Assembly (NCBI RefSeq): GCF_007273535.1
Contig: NZ_RIBP01000004.1
Span: 1,650,001 to 1,714,000 of the forward strand
Source: Niallia circulans
Lineage (GTDB): Bacteria; Bacillota; Bacilli; Bacillales; Cytobacillaceae
Reading direction: 5' to 3'
Length of the DNA stretch: 64,000 nucleotides
The position numbers were made by a program, and so were the translations under genes. Shown here in pieces: positions 12,883 through 22,351 of the stretch; position 1 is the first letter of the stretch; each line of letters begins with the position of its first letter. The notes beneath the pieces are model-generated. The model did no database searches. It had not been told where the DNA came from and saw nothing but the letters and a program-made list of their open reading frames with translations.

Positions 12883-14100
12883 ATGTTTTCACCTATGATA
12901 TATACTTTTGAAAAAGGAACAGAGGTTTATAAAAATACTAAGACTTTTATTGAGAGCAACACAGTATTACAAGAAGAGGTTAAGAATTATTTCTGGGCTT
13001 ATAATTCCTTGGTTGACTTAATCCCTCAAACTTTCGAAAGTTTCTGGTCAGGCAATACATTTCCATTAATTGAATCGTGGGAAGAATTGCAGATTTCCTT
13101 TAATTTATGTAGCCAAGGTTTATATAAACAAAGCATGGCTACACTAAGAAATGTTTTCGAATTAAATCTTATGTCGGTGTACATGAATATCAGTGATAAT
13201 GGACACAAAGATATAACTCAATGGTTAAATTCTAAATTAAATACTCCAAGACTAAATAATATATGGGAAAAAATATCAAAACATAATAACTTTAAACAAA
13301 TACAAAAAGTTTATGATTTAAAAGGTAGAATGTTAAGGTTAAATGATTTACACAATTTTGTTCATACAAAGGGTTATGAATACTCAAATAATATGGGATT
13401 AAAACATAGAAGTAATTATCAAACTTTTGAAGAAGAATCATTCCATAGATGGTTTGCTTGTATGAAAGAGGTAGTCGAATTATCTGCTATTTTTCATCTT
13501 GTTAAGTATCCTATAGGTATAATTGAATACGATTATAGTAGAAAGTTCGGAATTAATGCACCTATGATGGGGGTATTACAGGAACATCAAATAGTTATAT
13601 TAAGGGAAATAATTGGGGAAGAGTTAGTAATTGAGATTGAAAAAATAGCTGATAATGATTCAGATATAAAAGACACAATGGAATGGATAAATTCATTGGA
13701 GGATAAAACAGATGATGACGTTGAACAACAAATCATTAAGCGAGAAAAGTCTGAGATAGAGTATAGTGGACTTAATAATTGGATAATAAATTATAATGCA
13801 CTATATTCAACGATGTCGAAAGAAACAGGCTGGATAGAGAGAAGAGAGAGTTTAAAAAAATGGGCGAAGGAAAATAATTATATTGAACATGTGATGATAA
13901 GGAATGCTCTTAAAATAAAGGAGCTAAAAGAAAGCGGATATTCACTAGAAGAAATAACAGTTGTATTAAAAGATAAGCATTTTGGGAATTTGGAAAAAGT
14001 TTATGTAAATCCTCATAAAGAAATCCTTAAGCTTAGAGGAATGCTTAGTAAAATCAAGGGAAATACAAATGGAAATAGTAATCTGGAAAATTGTGAATAA
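12883..14100 (+). CDS. Unknown 405-aa helical protein, possibly HEPN-like
   Basis: The start at 12883 follows AAGGAGGAGG. The protein is mostly helical and soluble. Around residues 75-100 (GLYKQSMATLRNVFELNL) and 150-162 (RLNDLHNFVHTKG) the pattern resembles HEPN-superfamily or DUF5677-like proteins, where an Arg/Asn and a late His lie on paired helices. This is weak, as no clean R-X4-6-H motif is seen. Residues 270-300 are acidic and charged. The C-terminal third (RNALKIKELKESGYSLEEI) may be a helix-turn-helix. Single-gene unit inside the element. Function unknown. Confidence 0.5.
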   Translation: MFSPMIYTFEKGTEVYKNTKTFIESNTVLQEEVKNYFWAYNSLVDLIPQTFESFWSGNTFPLIESWEELQISFNLCSQGLYKQSMATLRNVFELNLMSVYMNISDNGHKDITQWLNSKLNTPRLNNIWEKISKHNNFKQIQKVYDLKGRMLRLNDLHNFVHTKGYEYSNNMGLKHRSNYQTFEEESFHRWFACMKEVVELSAIFHLVKYPIGIIEYDYSRKFGINAPMMGVLQEHQIVILREIIGEELVIEIEKIADNDSDIKDTMEWINSLEDKTDDDVEQQIIKREKSEIEYSGLNNWIINYNALYSTMSKETGWIERRESLKKWAKENNYIEHVMIRNALKIKELKESGYSLEEITVVLKDKHFGNLEKVYVNPHKEILKLRGMLSKIKGNTNGNSNLENCE

Positions 14101-14194
14101 AATCTTGTAGTTTTTTTCTAGATTTAATTCTTTATTATTTGTTTTAGTTTGAGGAGTTAAATTAGAGCAAAGTCTGTCGTAATTTGTAAAAATA

Positions 14195-14203
14195 TGTTAT
14201 AAT
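14195..14203 (+). promoter_or_regulatory. Extended -10 promoter of the three-gene operon
   Basis: TGTTATAAT at 14195-14203 is an extended -10 (TG-n-TATAAT) with a perfect hexamer. The -35 region is poor (TGTCGT near 14175). It lies about 37 bases before the GTG start at 14240. Confidence 0.55.
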
Positions 14204-14239
14204 ATTACAATGTATCTCTGTTGTAAAGGAGTAATCATT

Positions 14240-15307
14240 GTGGAAATTAATAGGAATAGTGTCCTTGAAAGAGCTTTTGGTAATTTAACTAAATCTCAAG
14301 TTATAGAAGTGCTAAAAAAATTTAAAAATGGTTTTGTTTTAGATAAAAGTAAGAAAAATAAAAGTGACTTAAAAGAAGAATTTCTGCTTTTAGGGAGGGT
14401 TCTTAGTAGTCAAGATATTATTAATCTGGCAGAGATGGCTGTAATGAAAAGAAAAAAAGGTTTATCTGCATATACCTATAAACTAAATAATCTGGGTAAA
14501 TTAAATAATAAGACTCCTGAACAAATAAAAACCGAATTTATGAAATCTTTTGTTATAACTCCTCAGTTTGAGGTTGTGATGATGGACATAGAATCAGATG
14601 AGAAAGATATAATTTTAAAGATGAGTATTAAAGAATACGGAACATATTGGAAAATGGGCGTTCAGGATATAAGTTCGTTAACTGCTGTTTACCACAATAC
14701 TGTTACTATAGAGAAAAGCAATAGTAAAATATCTGTGGAAGCTGGTGGAGATAACATTGAAGATGTTATAGAGAAATTTCTTCTAAATAGATTAAATGTT
14801 TCTTTCTCACCTTATAATATTAGAATATTTAATGCTCCAACTTTAGAAATGGATAGTGCTTCAGAAAAGACAATGCTTATTTTAGATTTTATCTATAATA
14901 GGTTACCATCAAGAGGGATAAGTTCTAGCTTTAATGATGTTAAATTCAAGTTGAATAGCACATCGCAAAGCGGAGGATTAAAAGGTGTTACTATACACGG
15001 TAACGATATTATTAATTCAGATGAAGCATGTAAGTACATTACATTATCTAATGATATAATCTCCTTTAAAACTACTTCAATATATAATGGTATAAAAGTA
15101 AATGTACATTTTAGTTTGAAAGGAAAAGAATACGACAAGCTAAAAATAGTTATACTTGATAATAAAGATGAGGACTTTAAGCTAGATGTTTTGAATCATA
15201 TACAAGAGGAATATATTCTAATGTGTAACAATGGAATCATGGATATTGAAGCTACTAGAAGAATCCTTGAGCCAATATATAGTTCATTCATAGCTTCTCA
15301 TAGCTAA
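14240..15307 (+). CDS. Unknown protein, first gene of a three-gene cassette
   Basis: I choose the GTG at 14240 because AAAGGAG lies 8 bases before it, giving 355 aa. The ATG at 14210 would have no SD and would sit close to the -10. The N-terminal ~110 residues are helical and basic (KNGFVLDKSKKNKSDLKEE). The rest is alternating beta/alpha, with no transmembrane segment and no catalytic motif I recognise. Followed after 26 bases by the next gene. Presumably a cytoplasmic sensor or partner of the membrane protein encoded last. Function unknown. Confidence 0.6.
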   Translation: MEINRNSVLERAFGNLTKSQVIEVLKKFKNGFVLDKSKKNKSDLKEEFLLLGRVLSSQDIINLAEMAVMKRKKGLSAYTYKLNNLGKLNNKTPEQIKTEFMKSFVITPQFEVVMMDIESDEKDIILKMSIKEYGTYWKMGVQDISSLTAVYHNTVTIEKSNSKISVEAGGDNIEDVIEKFLLNRLNVSFSPYNIRIFNAPTLEMDSASEKTMLILDFIYNRLPSRGISSSFNDVKFKLNSTSQSGGLKGVTIHGNDIINSDEACKYITLSNDIISFKTTSIYNGIKVNVHFSLKGKEYDKLKIVILDNKDEDFKLDVLNHIQEEYILMCNNGIMDIEATRRILEPIYSSFIASHS

Positions 15308-15333
15308 TAACCTCTAAAAAAGTAGGTGTTAAC

Positions 15334-15966
15334 ATGCTACTCCACAAAGATTGTGTTTTTTATAAATATAGTGGAAGCCCTAACTGGGGGGAGATGGAAA
15401 GTAATAATAGAGATGACTTTTATACTATGGTTTGTGATTTGTATGAAGAGGGAATCCTTAGAGCTGATATTAACTGGACAGACCCCATAAAAGTAAGAGA
15501 TAAAATTATCACTTCACAACGTAAAACAATAAGTTTTTATATTTTTGAAGAAAATAATACATTATGTTTATTTGGTGGGTCTGAAAGTCAGATTGCTTAT
15601 GCTATTTCAAAGATAGTTTCTTTCTTTACCATAAGAATTAAAAAAATAAATATATTTCATAGTTTTAAAGAATACCTTAATGAAAGTAAGGAATTTAATG
15701 GGTTTCAACTAACTAGTGTGGACATTGCAAAACTTCAAACAGGCTATGATGATAGCACATATTCCAATATTCCTGTAAAGGACATGCCAGTTAGAGTTTT
15801 GACAAACCACCTAAATCATTCGGATATTGTAAGTTTAGTTCTTTATACAAAAATGGAACAAATATATTTTGTATTAGATTTAAACTCAGTAGTATCATTC
15901 TTTGATACTGACGGTGATAACTGCATATTTGAAACATGTAAAAGGATTGTTGCGAATGTTATTTAA
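15334..15966 (+). CDS. Unknown 210-aa protein, second gene of the cassette
   Basis: A soluble-looking mixed alpha/beta protein without signal peptide or membrane helix. Visible pieces include FYIFEENNTLCLFGG and a C-terminal beta-rich part (IVSLVLYTKMEQIYFVLDL). No family recognised. Its last 11 bases overlap the start of the membrane protein gene, implying coupled translation and a shared function. Confidence 0.6.
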   Translation: MLLHKDCVFYKYSGSPNWGEMESNNRDDFYTMVCDLYEEGILRADINWTDPIKVRDKIITSQRKTISFYIFEENNTLCLFGGSESQIAYAISKIVSFFTIRIKKINIFHSFKEYLNESKEFNGFQLTSVDIAKLQTGYDDSTYSNIPVKDMPVRVLTNHLNHSDIVSLVLYTKMEQIYFVLDLNSVVSFFDTDGDNCIFETCKRIVANVI

Positions 15967-17035
15967 ATGGTGGTCATTGTTAATATTGATTATTCCCTTT
16001 TTACTAATACTAGGACTGTTATTTTGGTTTGATGATTTCCAGTCCTATTTTAGTTTAGAAGGAGAATTACCTTCGTTAGTTTCTGATGCATCCAATTTAA
16101 TAAGTTGGATATTTGGAGGTATAATGTCATTGTTGGGGTTTGTAACATTATTTATTGCTTTTTCTTATGAAAACAAACTATTAAATGCATCAAAGATTAA
16201 GCAACAGATACTAAGACCTTATGCCTTGACGCTTGAAGAGATTATTTTAAACTTTAGTCAATATAGTATATATATAACAAAGGACTTTCTGCTTAATTAT
16301 ATTTATTGGGTTTTCCTTATAGTTTCGGGTATCTCAATTACTACTTGGGGAATTGTTATTTCGCTTTATACGAATTTTAATTTTTTTGCAAAAGAACTGA
16401 ATTATATACATATCATTAATATAACCGAATTAATAATGTGGGGAGTATTATCCTTTTTACTAATTTCTATCTCTATTTTATTAAATCTAATTCGGCTAAA
16501 TAAAGACCCACTTGATAAGGGTTATTTACTTAATGAGAAAGAATTATCCAATATTGAAATAATTAAGAAAAGTGAAGGGGATTTACAAGAATTATTCTTT
16601 AAAATATCCCCTACAATAACTTTACACCAGATTCCGCAGGAAGGTGAAGGGGAATGTGATTTGAGTATTCACTTTCCTTTGAAGTTATCTAATATTAGGT
16701 TTGTCGCTAAAATATATAATGCAAATAAGGATATAGTCATAAGGATGTTTGGAGTAATGCAAAACATCGATAAACTTGGAGAAAGTTATTCTCACGTATT
16801 CACAAAGCAAATTAATCCAGTAAATTTAGAAATTAATGAAAATGCCCATTGTGAGCTTAAGTTCTACGATAATCAAAATAAAATAGTAAGTTTATTGAAA
16901 TTAAAAGCTAAAAAGACGGATGACTTTATTAAGTTTTATGAGAGTGAAAAAGTTGATTTAAATATGATTACCAATGATAATGATTACCGTGATATTGAAA
17001 ATAGCTTTGATGAATTTATAGATTTCTCTATGTGA
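15956..17035 (+). CDS. Four-helix membrane protein, third gene of the cassette
   Basis: The ATG at 15956 overlaps the previous gene by 11 bases and has AAAAGGA upstream; the longer frame from 15902 has no SD. The 359-aa product has four hydrophobic segments at about residues 6-24, 49-70, 116-138 and 158-179, then a ~175-residue soluble C-terminal domain that looks beta-rich. A membrane protein ending a small operon of unknown genes on a mobile element is a common layout for abortive-infection effectors. That role is inference only. A terminator follows. Confidence 0.65.
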   Translation: MLFKWWSLLILIIPFLLILGLLFWFDDFQSYFSLEGELPSLVSDASNLISWIFGGIMSLLGFVTLFIAFSYENKLLNASKIKQQILRPYALTLEEIILNFSQYSIYITKDFLLNYIYWVFLIVSGISITTWGIVISLYTNFNFFAKELNYIHIINITELIMWGVLSFLLISISILLNLIRLNKDPLDKGYLLNEKELSNIEIIKKSEGDLQELFFKISPTITLHQIPQEGEGECDLSIHFPLKLSNIRFVAKIYNANKDIVIRMFGVMQNIDKLGESYSHVFTKQINPVNLEINENAHCELKFYDNQNKIVSLLKLKAKKTDDFIKFYESEKVDLNMITNDNDYRDIENSFDEFIDFSM

Positions 17036-17069
17036 ACTTGAAATTCTAATTAAAATATAAAAGTTATAA

Positions 17070-17093
17070 GACACTCTTCAAGTGTCCTTTTTC
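17070..17093 (+). terminator. Terminator of the three-gene cassette
   Basis: GACACT (17070-17075) pairs with AGTGTC (17081-17086), followed by CTTTTTC. Confidence 0.75.
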
Positions 17094-17099
17094 TATAGG

Positions 17100-17333
17100 A
17101 TGGTCAGGTTGATGCTCGCATTGGTAGTGACTATCTCATTCAGCGTTTTTTTGGTTCTTATACTAATTATTGAAAGAGAACTGTGTCATATTACTATTAA
17201 CTGTTTCAGTTATGTGCTTAACAATCAAATTAATGTTTGTTATAATTTAATTAGTTCGTACAAGAGCTCAATAAGTAGAGAAACATTGTTTATGAACTAT
17301 ACAATACATTCACATATAAATAGGAAGAAATAA
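17100..17333 (+). CDS. Doubtful small hydrophobic open frame near the right end
   Basis: From the ATG at 17100 the frame would give 77 aa with one N-terminal membrane segment (LMLALVVTISFSVFLVLILI). It begins right after a terminator, has only a poor SD (ATAGGA) and no recognisable family. It may be a real small membrane protein or chance. Confidence 0.2.
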   Translation: MVRLMLALVVTISFSVFLVLILIIERELCHITINCFSYVLNNQINVCYNLISSYKSSISRETLFMNYTIHSHINRKK

Positions 17334-17372
17334 GGTAATTAAAGTTGATTTATTCGCTTTATAATAGGATAA

Positions 17373-17497
<125 letters not shown>

Positions 17498-17501
17498 CAT
17501 T

Positions 17502-17533
17502 AACACCTGACATTCATTTGTCAGGTGTTTTTT
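17502..17533 (+). terminator. Ancestral eno terminator, now beyond the element
   Basis: AACACCTGAC (17502-17511) and GTCAGGTGTT (17520-17529) form a 10-bp stem followed by a T-run to 17533. It starts 5 bases after attR, which shows where the glycolytic operon ended before insertion. Confidence 0.9.
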
Positions 17534-17557
17534 GTTTGGATAAGTTTTGTAAAACAA

Positions 17558-17587
17558 TTGTAAGGCTATTGTGGGACAACATAAAAT
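17558..17587 (+). promoter_or_regulatory. Probable secG promoter
   Basis: TTGTAA (17558-17563), 18 bases, TAAAAT (17582-17587), about 50 bases before the secG start. Confidence 0.45.
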
Positions 17588-17634
17588 ATGGTACATTAAG
17601 AGTAATGTATGTTCGTCTTAATGGAGGTGTTTGT

Positions 17635-17871
17635 ATGCTACACACAATCTTGTTAACATTATTGATCATTGTTGCTCTTGCTCTTATTGTAGTTGTACTT
17701 TTGCAATCAGGGAAAAGTGCAGGTCTATCCGGGGCCATTTCTGGTGGGGCAGAACAGCTTTTCGGTAAACAAAAAGCGCGTGGTTTAGATTTAATACTTC
17801 ATAATACAACAATCGTGTTGGCTATTCTGTTTTTTGCCTTGACGATTGCAGTCAGCTATTTCGATATTTAA
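17635..17871 (+). CDS. secG: Protein translocase subunit SecG
   Basis: This 78-aa protein stabilises the SecYE channel. Two membrane helices are evident: about residues 2-23 ([19 protein letters not shown]) and about 55-75. The conserved link [19 protein letters not shown] lies between them. The ATG at 17635 follows GGAGGTG. The position before est and rnr matches other Bacillaceae. Confidence 0.95.
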   Translation: MLHTILLTLLIIVALALIVVVLLQSGKSAGLSGAISGGAEQLFGKQKARGLDLILHNTTIVLAILFFALTIAVSYFDI

Positions 17872-17892
17872 TAGCTGTACGGTATAGATGAA

Positions 17893-17923
17893 AACCTGGC
17901 CGGAAGCGGTCAGGTTTTTTTTC
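17893..17923 (+). terminator. secG terminator
   Basis: AACCTGGCCG pairs with CGGTCAGGTT (one mismatch) around loop GAAG, then eight T residues. Confidence 0.85.
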
Positions 17924-18060
17924 TGTAATAGAAGCTTTAATTCTTTTTACTGGATTCTTATCCTTTTTTCTGCCTAAAATAGGATAAGAATTGAAGAAAT
18001 TCAAGCATACATAATTGATTTCGAATAAAATGGGAAAAGATAAAGCAAGGAGTGTTTTAA

Positions 18061-18804
18061 ATGAAATTAGTGGAACAAAAGCCATTGTTTTTTGAAGGAG
18101 ACAATAAACGTGCTGTCTTACTGCTGCATGGCTTTACAGGCAATACTTCAGATGTCAGGCTGCTCGGCCGCTACTTGAATACAAAAGGATACACAAGCTA
18201 TATTCCATTGTATAAGGGGCATGGAGTGCCTCCAGAGGACCTTGTTCAATATGGCCCTAAAGATTGGTGGGAGGACGTTCAGGCAGGCTATAATTTTTTG
18301 AAAGACAAAGGCTATGAGGAAATAGCAGTCGGCGGACTTTCCCTCGGTGGGGTATTTTCCCTTAAATTAGGTTACACTGTACCAGTAAAGGGTATCGTAA
18401 CGATGTGTGCGCCGATGTATATTAAAAGCGAAGAAGTTATGTATGAGGGTGTTTTAGAATATGCCCGCAGTTATAAAGCACGTGAAGGAAAATCAGAGGA
18501 ACTTATTGAAAAAGAAATGGCAGAATTCGCTCCAATGAACACATTGAAGGAGCTGCAAGCATTAATTGCAGATGTTCGCCAATCGGTAGACTTAATCTAT
18601 TCTCCTGTATTTGTAATACAAGCAAGACATGACCATATGATTAATACAGATAGTGCTAATATTATTTATAATGAAGTGGAAAGTGACATGAAAGATATTA
18701 AATGGTTTGAAAACTCTGGCCATGTCATTACACATGATAAAGAAAAGGACCAGGTTTTCGAGGACTTTTACCAGTTTATCAATCGTTTAGACTGGAGTCG
18801 TTAA
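18061..18804 (+). CDS. est: Carboxylesterase (Est30/YvaK family)
   Basis: A 247-aa alpha/beta-hydrolase. LLHGFTGN forms the oxyanion region, S94 in GGLSLGG is the nucleophile, and the Asp (ARHDHMI) and His (NSGHVITHD) of the triad are visible. It hydrolyses short carboxyl esters, and its physiological substrate is unknown in the family. It sits between secG and rnr, as in B. subtilis (yvaK), with 18 bases to rnr. Confidence 0.92.
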   Translation: MKLVEQKPLFFEGDNKRAVLLLHGFTGNTSDVRLLGRYLNTKGYTSYIPLYKGHGVPPEDLVQYGPKDWWEDVQAGYNFLKDKGYEEIAVGGLSLGGVFSLKLGYTVPVKGIVTMCAPMYIKSEEVMYEGVLEYARSYKAREGKSEELIEKEMAEFAPMNTLKELQALIADVRQSVDLIYSPVFVIQARHDHMINTDSANIIYNEVESDMKDIKWFENSGHVITHDKEKDQVFEDFYQFINRLDWSR

Positions 18805-18822
18805 TTAAAGGAGGTTGTTTGT

Positions 18823-21180
18823 TTGGATATAATTCACGAACATATAGAAAAGTTACTGCATTATATGAAGGACGAGGCGTATAAGCCGCTGACAGTCCAA
18901 GAATTAGAAGAAGCGTTTGGGATAGAGGATTCCTCTAACTTCAAAGATTTCGTCAAAGCATTAGTGCAGATGGAAGAAAAGGGTTTGGTCGTAAGAACGA
19001 GAAGCAATCGTTACGGTCTTCCTGAAAAAATGAATTTAGTAAAAGGGAAAATATCCGGTCATGCGAAGGGCTTTGCCTTTGTTATTCCAGAGGAGCCTGG
19101 CTTAGATGATATTTTTATCCCGCCGAACGAAGTAAATACAGCCATGAATGGTGATATCGTGCTTGCGCGTGTTACGTCAGAAAGCTCTGGGCAAAGACGG
19201 GAAGGTACAATTGTCCGTATCCTTGAAAGAGGGGTACAACAAATTGTCGGTACATATTCCGAAAGCAAGCATTTTGGCTTTGTTATTCCTGATGATAAAA
19301 AAATCGCCACAGATGTGTTCATTCCAAAAGGCAGCACTAAAGGGGCTGTAGAGGGACATAAGGTGGTTGTTAACCTTACTGCATATCCAGAAGGCAGAAA
19401 GAATGCAGAAGGTGAAATCACGAAGATTCTGGGACATAAAAACGACCCGGGTGTAGATATTTTATCTGTTATTCATAAGCATGGCTTGCCGCTTGCTTTT
19501 CCTGACGATGTTATGGAACAGGCTGATGGCGTTCCAGATGAAATTGATGAAAGTGAGATCAAAAACAGACGCGATTTAAGAGACCAGCAGATTGTTACAA
19601 TTGACGGAGCAGATGCGAAGGACTTAGATGATGCTGTTACGGTTACAAGGCTGGAAAACGGCAATTATAAGCTTGGTGTCCATATTGCTGACGTGACTTA
19701 TTATGTGAAGGAAGAATCGCCAATTGATGTGGAAGCACAAGACAGGGGTACAAGCGTTTATTTAGTTGACCGCGTTATTCCAATGATTCCTCATCGATTA
19801 TCAAACGGAATTTGTTCCTTGAACCCGAAGGTAAATCGATTAACGCTCTCCTGTGAAATGGAGATCAGCTCAAGTGGTGAAGTGGTCAGCCATGAAATCT
19901 TCCAAAGTGTTATTAAAACAACGGAAAGAATGACATATGCTGATGTTAACTCTATTTTAAATGACAAGGATGAGGTGCTGCGAGAAAGATATGCGGAGCT
20001 TGTTCCTATGTTTGAGAGAATGGAGGAGCTTGCACAAGTTCTTCGTAATAAACGGATGGGCAGAGGGGCAATTGATTTTGATTTCAAAGAATCAAAGGTG
20101 ATTGTCGAAGAAAACGGCAAGCCAAAGGATATCGTTTTGCGCGAACGCTCTGTGGCGGAACGCTTAATTGAAGAATTTATGCTTGTAGCTAATGAAACAG
20201 TTGCAGAGCATTTCCACTGGCTGCAAGTACCGTTCATCTATCGTATTCACGAAGATCCGAAGGAAGAAAAGCTTCGCAGATTCTTTGAGTTTATTACAAA
20301 CTTTGGTTATATCGTTAAAGGAACTGCAAATGAAGTTCACCCAAGAGCGCTTCAGGAAATCATTGAAGAGGTGCAAGGAACACCAGAGGAAATGGTTATA
20401 TCAACAGTAATGCTTCGATCTATGCAGCAGGCGAAATATTACCCAGAAAGCCTTGGGCATTTCGGATTATCAACTGATTTCTATACGCATTTCACATCGC
20501 CAATTAGACGTTATCCGGATTTAATTGTGCATAGACTTATTCGCACATATCTTGTGGAGGGTGATATTAGCGCACCTACTCAAGAAAAATGGAACAGCAA
20601 GCTAACAAACATTGCCGAGCATTCCTCGAACATGGAAAGACGCTCTGTTGAGGCTGAACGTGAAACAGATGAGATGAAAAAGGCAGAATACATGCTGGAT
20701 AAAATCGGTGAGGAATATGATGGAATTATCAGCTCTGTCACTAACTTCGGAATGTTTGTCGAGCTAAACAACACGGTTGAGGGCCTTGTCCATGTCAGCT
20801 ATATGACAGATGACTATTACCGCTATGATGAACGTCATTTTGCGATGATCGGTGAAAGAACAGGCAAGGTGTTCCGAATCGGTGATGAAATCACAGTTCG
20901 TGTTGTTAATGTTAACAAGGAAGAAAGAGCAATTGATTTCGAAATTGTCGGCATGAAAGGAACACGCCGCAGAGATCCGAAAAAAGACGGTAAAGTTTTC
21001 CCCACTGGCAGCACGTCTCGTCCGCCGCGCAAAGGAAAACCTGGTGCAGGCAAGGATGGCAGAAAAGGCAGTGGCAGTGGAAATGGCAGCGGCAGCGGTG
21101 AAGGAAAACGCCAAGGGAAAAAAGACCGAAAGTTTTTTGAGAATGCCCCGAAGGCAAAAAGAAAGAAAAAGAAACGCTGA
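18823..21180 (+). CDS. rnr: Ribonuclease R
   Basis: This 785-aa 3'-5' exoribonuclease degrades structured RNA and works with tmRNA/SmpB on stalled messages. It has an N-terminal winged helix (about 1-70), cold-shock-type domains (about 75-230), the RNB catalytic domain with [12 protein letters not shown] (about 258-270, metal-binding Asp), an S1 domain (about 625-705) and a basic tail with a Gly/Ser-rich linker (about 740-770). The TTG start at 18823 follows AAAGGAGG. Position just before smpB-ssrA is typical. Confidence 0.96.
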   Translation: MDIIHEHIEKLLHYMKDEAYKPLTVQELEEAFGIEDSSNFKDFVKALVQMEEKGLVVRTRSNRYGLPEKMNLVKGKISGHAKGFAFVIPEEPGLDDIFIPPNEVNTAMNGDIVLARVTSESSGQRREGTIVRILERGVQQIVGTYSESKHFGFVIPDDKKIATDVFIPKGSTKGAVEGHKVVVNLTAYPEGRKNAEGEITKILGHKNDPGVDILSVIHKHGLPLAFPDDVMEQADGVPDEIDESEIKNRRDLRDQQIVTIDGADAKDLDDAVTVTRLENGNYKLGVHIADVTYYVKEESPIDVEAQDRGTSVYLVDRVIPMIPHRLSNGICSLNPKVNRLTLSCEMEISSSGEVVSHEIFQSVIKTTERMTYADVNSILNDKDEVLRERYAELVPMFERMEELAQVLRNKRMGRGAIDFDFKESKVIVEENGKPKDIVLRERSVAERLIEEFMLVANETVAEHFHWLQVPFIYRIHEDPKEEKLRRFFEFITNFGYIVKGTANEVHPRALQEIIEEVQGTPEEMVISTVMLRSMQQAKYYPESLGHFGLSTDFYTHFTSPIRRYPDLIVHRLIRTYLVEGDISAPTQEKWNSKLTNIAEHSSNMERRSVEAERETDEMKKAEYMLDKIGEEYDGIISSVTNFGMFVELNNTVEGLVHVSYMTDDYYRYDERHFAMIGERTGKVFRIGDEITVRVVNVNKEERAIDFEIVGMKGTRRRDPKKDGKVFPTGSTSRPPRKGKPGAGKDGRKGSGSGNGSGSGEGKRQGKKDRKFFENAPKAKRKKKKR

Positions 21181-21193
21181 TTGCAGGCTTAAG

Positions 21194-21219
21194 AAAGGGA
21201 AGCAACATTGCTTCCCTTT
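21194..21219 (+). terminator. Hairpin after rnr
   Basis: AAAGGGAAGCAA and TTGCTTCCCTTT form a 12-bp perfect stem. The T-run is short, so termination may be partial. Confidence 0.6.
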
Positions 21220-21236
21220 GACAAAGCTCATCAAAA

Positions 21237-21265
21237 TTGTCCGAACGAAGATAATTTGGTACAAT
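21237..21265 (+). promoter_or_regulatory. smpB promoter
   Basis: TTGTCC (21237-21242), 17 bases, TACAAT (21260-21265). The start codon is 27 bases further on. Confidence 0.6.
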
Positions 21266-21291
21266 TAGCTTATAAAGGTAGGGGAATTCAA

Positions 21292-21759
21292 ATGCCAAAA
21301 GGTGAAGGGAAAGTAGTCGCACAAAACAAAAAAGCGAATCATGATTACTTTATTGAGGAAACATATGAAGCAGGCATCGTGCTGCAAGGAACAGAGATTA
21401 AAGCAATTCGTGCCGGCCGAGTCAACTTGAAAGAATCATACGCTCGCGTTCATAACGGGGAAGTATTCTTGTATGGCATGCATATAAGCCCATATGAGCA
21501 GGGGAACCGTTATAATCATGAACCGCTGAGAACACGTAAGCTGCTGCTTCATAAAAAGCAGATAAACCAACTGATTGGTGATACAAAGGAAATCGGTTAT
21601 GCATTAGTTCCATTAAAGCTTTATATGAAAAACGGTTTTGCCAAGGTTTTAATCGGACTCGGAAAGGGTAAGAAAAACTATGACAAGCGTGAGACACTAA
21701 AGCGCAAAGAAGCAAACCGCAGCATCGAACGTGCCTTAAGAGATAGGCAAAAAATGTAA
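21292..21759 (+). CDS. smpB: SsrA-binding protein SmpB
   Basis: This 156-aa OB-fold protein binds tmRNA and brings it to stalled ribosomes. [31 protein letters not shown], and the basic C-terminal tail ([13 protein letters not shown]) are typical. The ATG at 21292 gives the family length and follows an AGGTAGGGG SD; a longer frame upstream would run over the promoter. It is directly upstream of ssrA. Confidence 0.96.
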   Translation: MPKGEGKVVAQNKKANHDYFIEETYEAGIVLQGTEIKAIRAGRVNLKESYARVHNGEVFLYGMHISPYEQGNRYNHEPLRTRKLLLHKKQINQLIGDTKEIGYALVPLKLYMKNGFAKVLIGLGKGKKNYDKRETLKRKEANRSIERALRDRQKM

Positions 21760-21774
21760 TCCAAGAACTTACAA

Positions 21775-21802
21775 TTGAAATTTAGGATGTTTATGTTATA
21801 AT
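21775..21802 (+). promoter_or_regulatory. ssrA promoter
   Basis: TTGAAA (21775-21780), 16 bases, TATAAT (21797-21802), with TG one base upstream (extended -10). The mature tmRNA begins about 107 bases after the expected start, so a 5' leader must be removed, as RNase P does for tmRNA. Confidence 0.65.
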
Positions 21803-21915
21803 AAATTATGTCGTTAAGACAAGCATAACTTAAAGCTCCTATTTTTGAGCTTCCTAACGTTAACGCTTTTCAGCGTGAATCCTGTGATGTAACAATTACA
21901 TGATTTTATCCTTAT

Positions 21916-22274
21916 GGGGACGTTACGGATTCGACAGGGATAGTTCGAGCTTAGGTTGCGAGTCGAGGGGATCGGCCTCGTTAAAACGTCAAAGCCTATA
22001 ACTGGCAAACAACAAAACAACTTCGCTTTAGCTGCTTAATAGCGCTTAGCGGTTCCTCCCTCCATTGCCCATGTGGTAGGGTAAGGGACTCACTTTAAGT
22101 GGGCTACGCCGGATTCCACCGTCTGAGGAAGAAGGAAGAGAACAACCAGACTAGCTCATCGGACGCCCGTCAGCAGGCAGAAGAATGAGCGAATTACGAA
22201 TATGTTGACTACACTCGTAGAAGCTTAAGTGCCGATGTTTCTGGACGTGGGTTCGACTCCCACCGTCTCCACCA
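21916..22274 (+). ncRNA. ssrA: Transfer-messenger RNA (tmRNA)
   Basis: The 5' end GGGGACGTTACGGATTCGAC and the 3' end GTTCGACTCCCACCGTCTCC-ACCA form the tRNA-like domain, with CCA encoded. The tag frame starts at GGC 22004 and ends at TAA 22037-22039, coding GKQQNNFALAA after the tRNA-borne alanine. The ALAA end fits ClpXP recognition. The tag is a few residues shorter than the B. subtilis one. It forms a trans-translation unit with smpB and rnr upstream. Confidence 0.97.
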
Positions 22275-22298
22275 AATACATATGTTTGGTGGTTTTTT
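22269..22298 (+). terminator. ssrA terminator
   Basis: CCACCAAA (22269-22276, overlapping the CCA end) pairs with TTTGGTGG (22285-22292), followed by TTTTTT. Confidence 0.85.
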
Positions 22299-22313
22299 AC
22301 TACTTTGAGATAT

Positions 22314-22349
22314 AAAGCATCAATTCCTTTAGGAATTGATGCTTTTTTA
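22314..22349. terminator. Bidirectional terminator between ssrA and the lacI-type gene
   Basis: AAAGCATCAATTCC and GGAATTGATGCTTT form a 14-bp stem with loop TTTA and T-runs on both strands. It serves the convergent genes. Confidence 0.9.
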
Positions 22350-22351
22350 TT

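Noticed and set aside
21916..22274. tmRNA gene as integration site of the element
   Set aside because: ssrA is a common target, but it is intact here without a second 3' copy. The duplicated sequence is eno.
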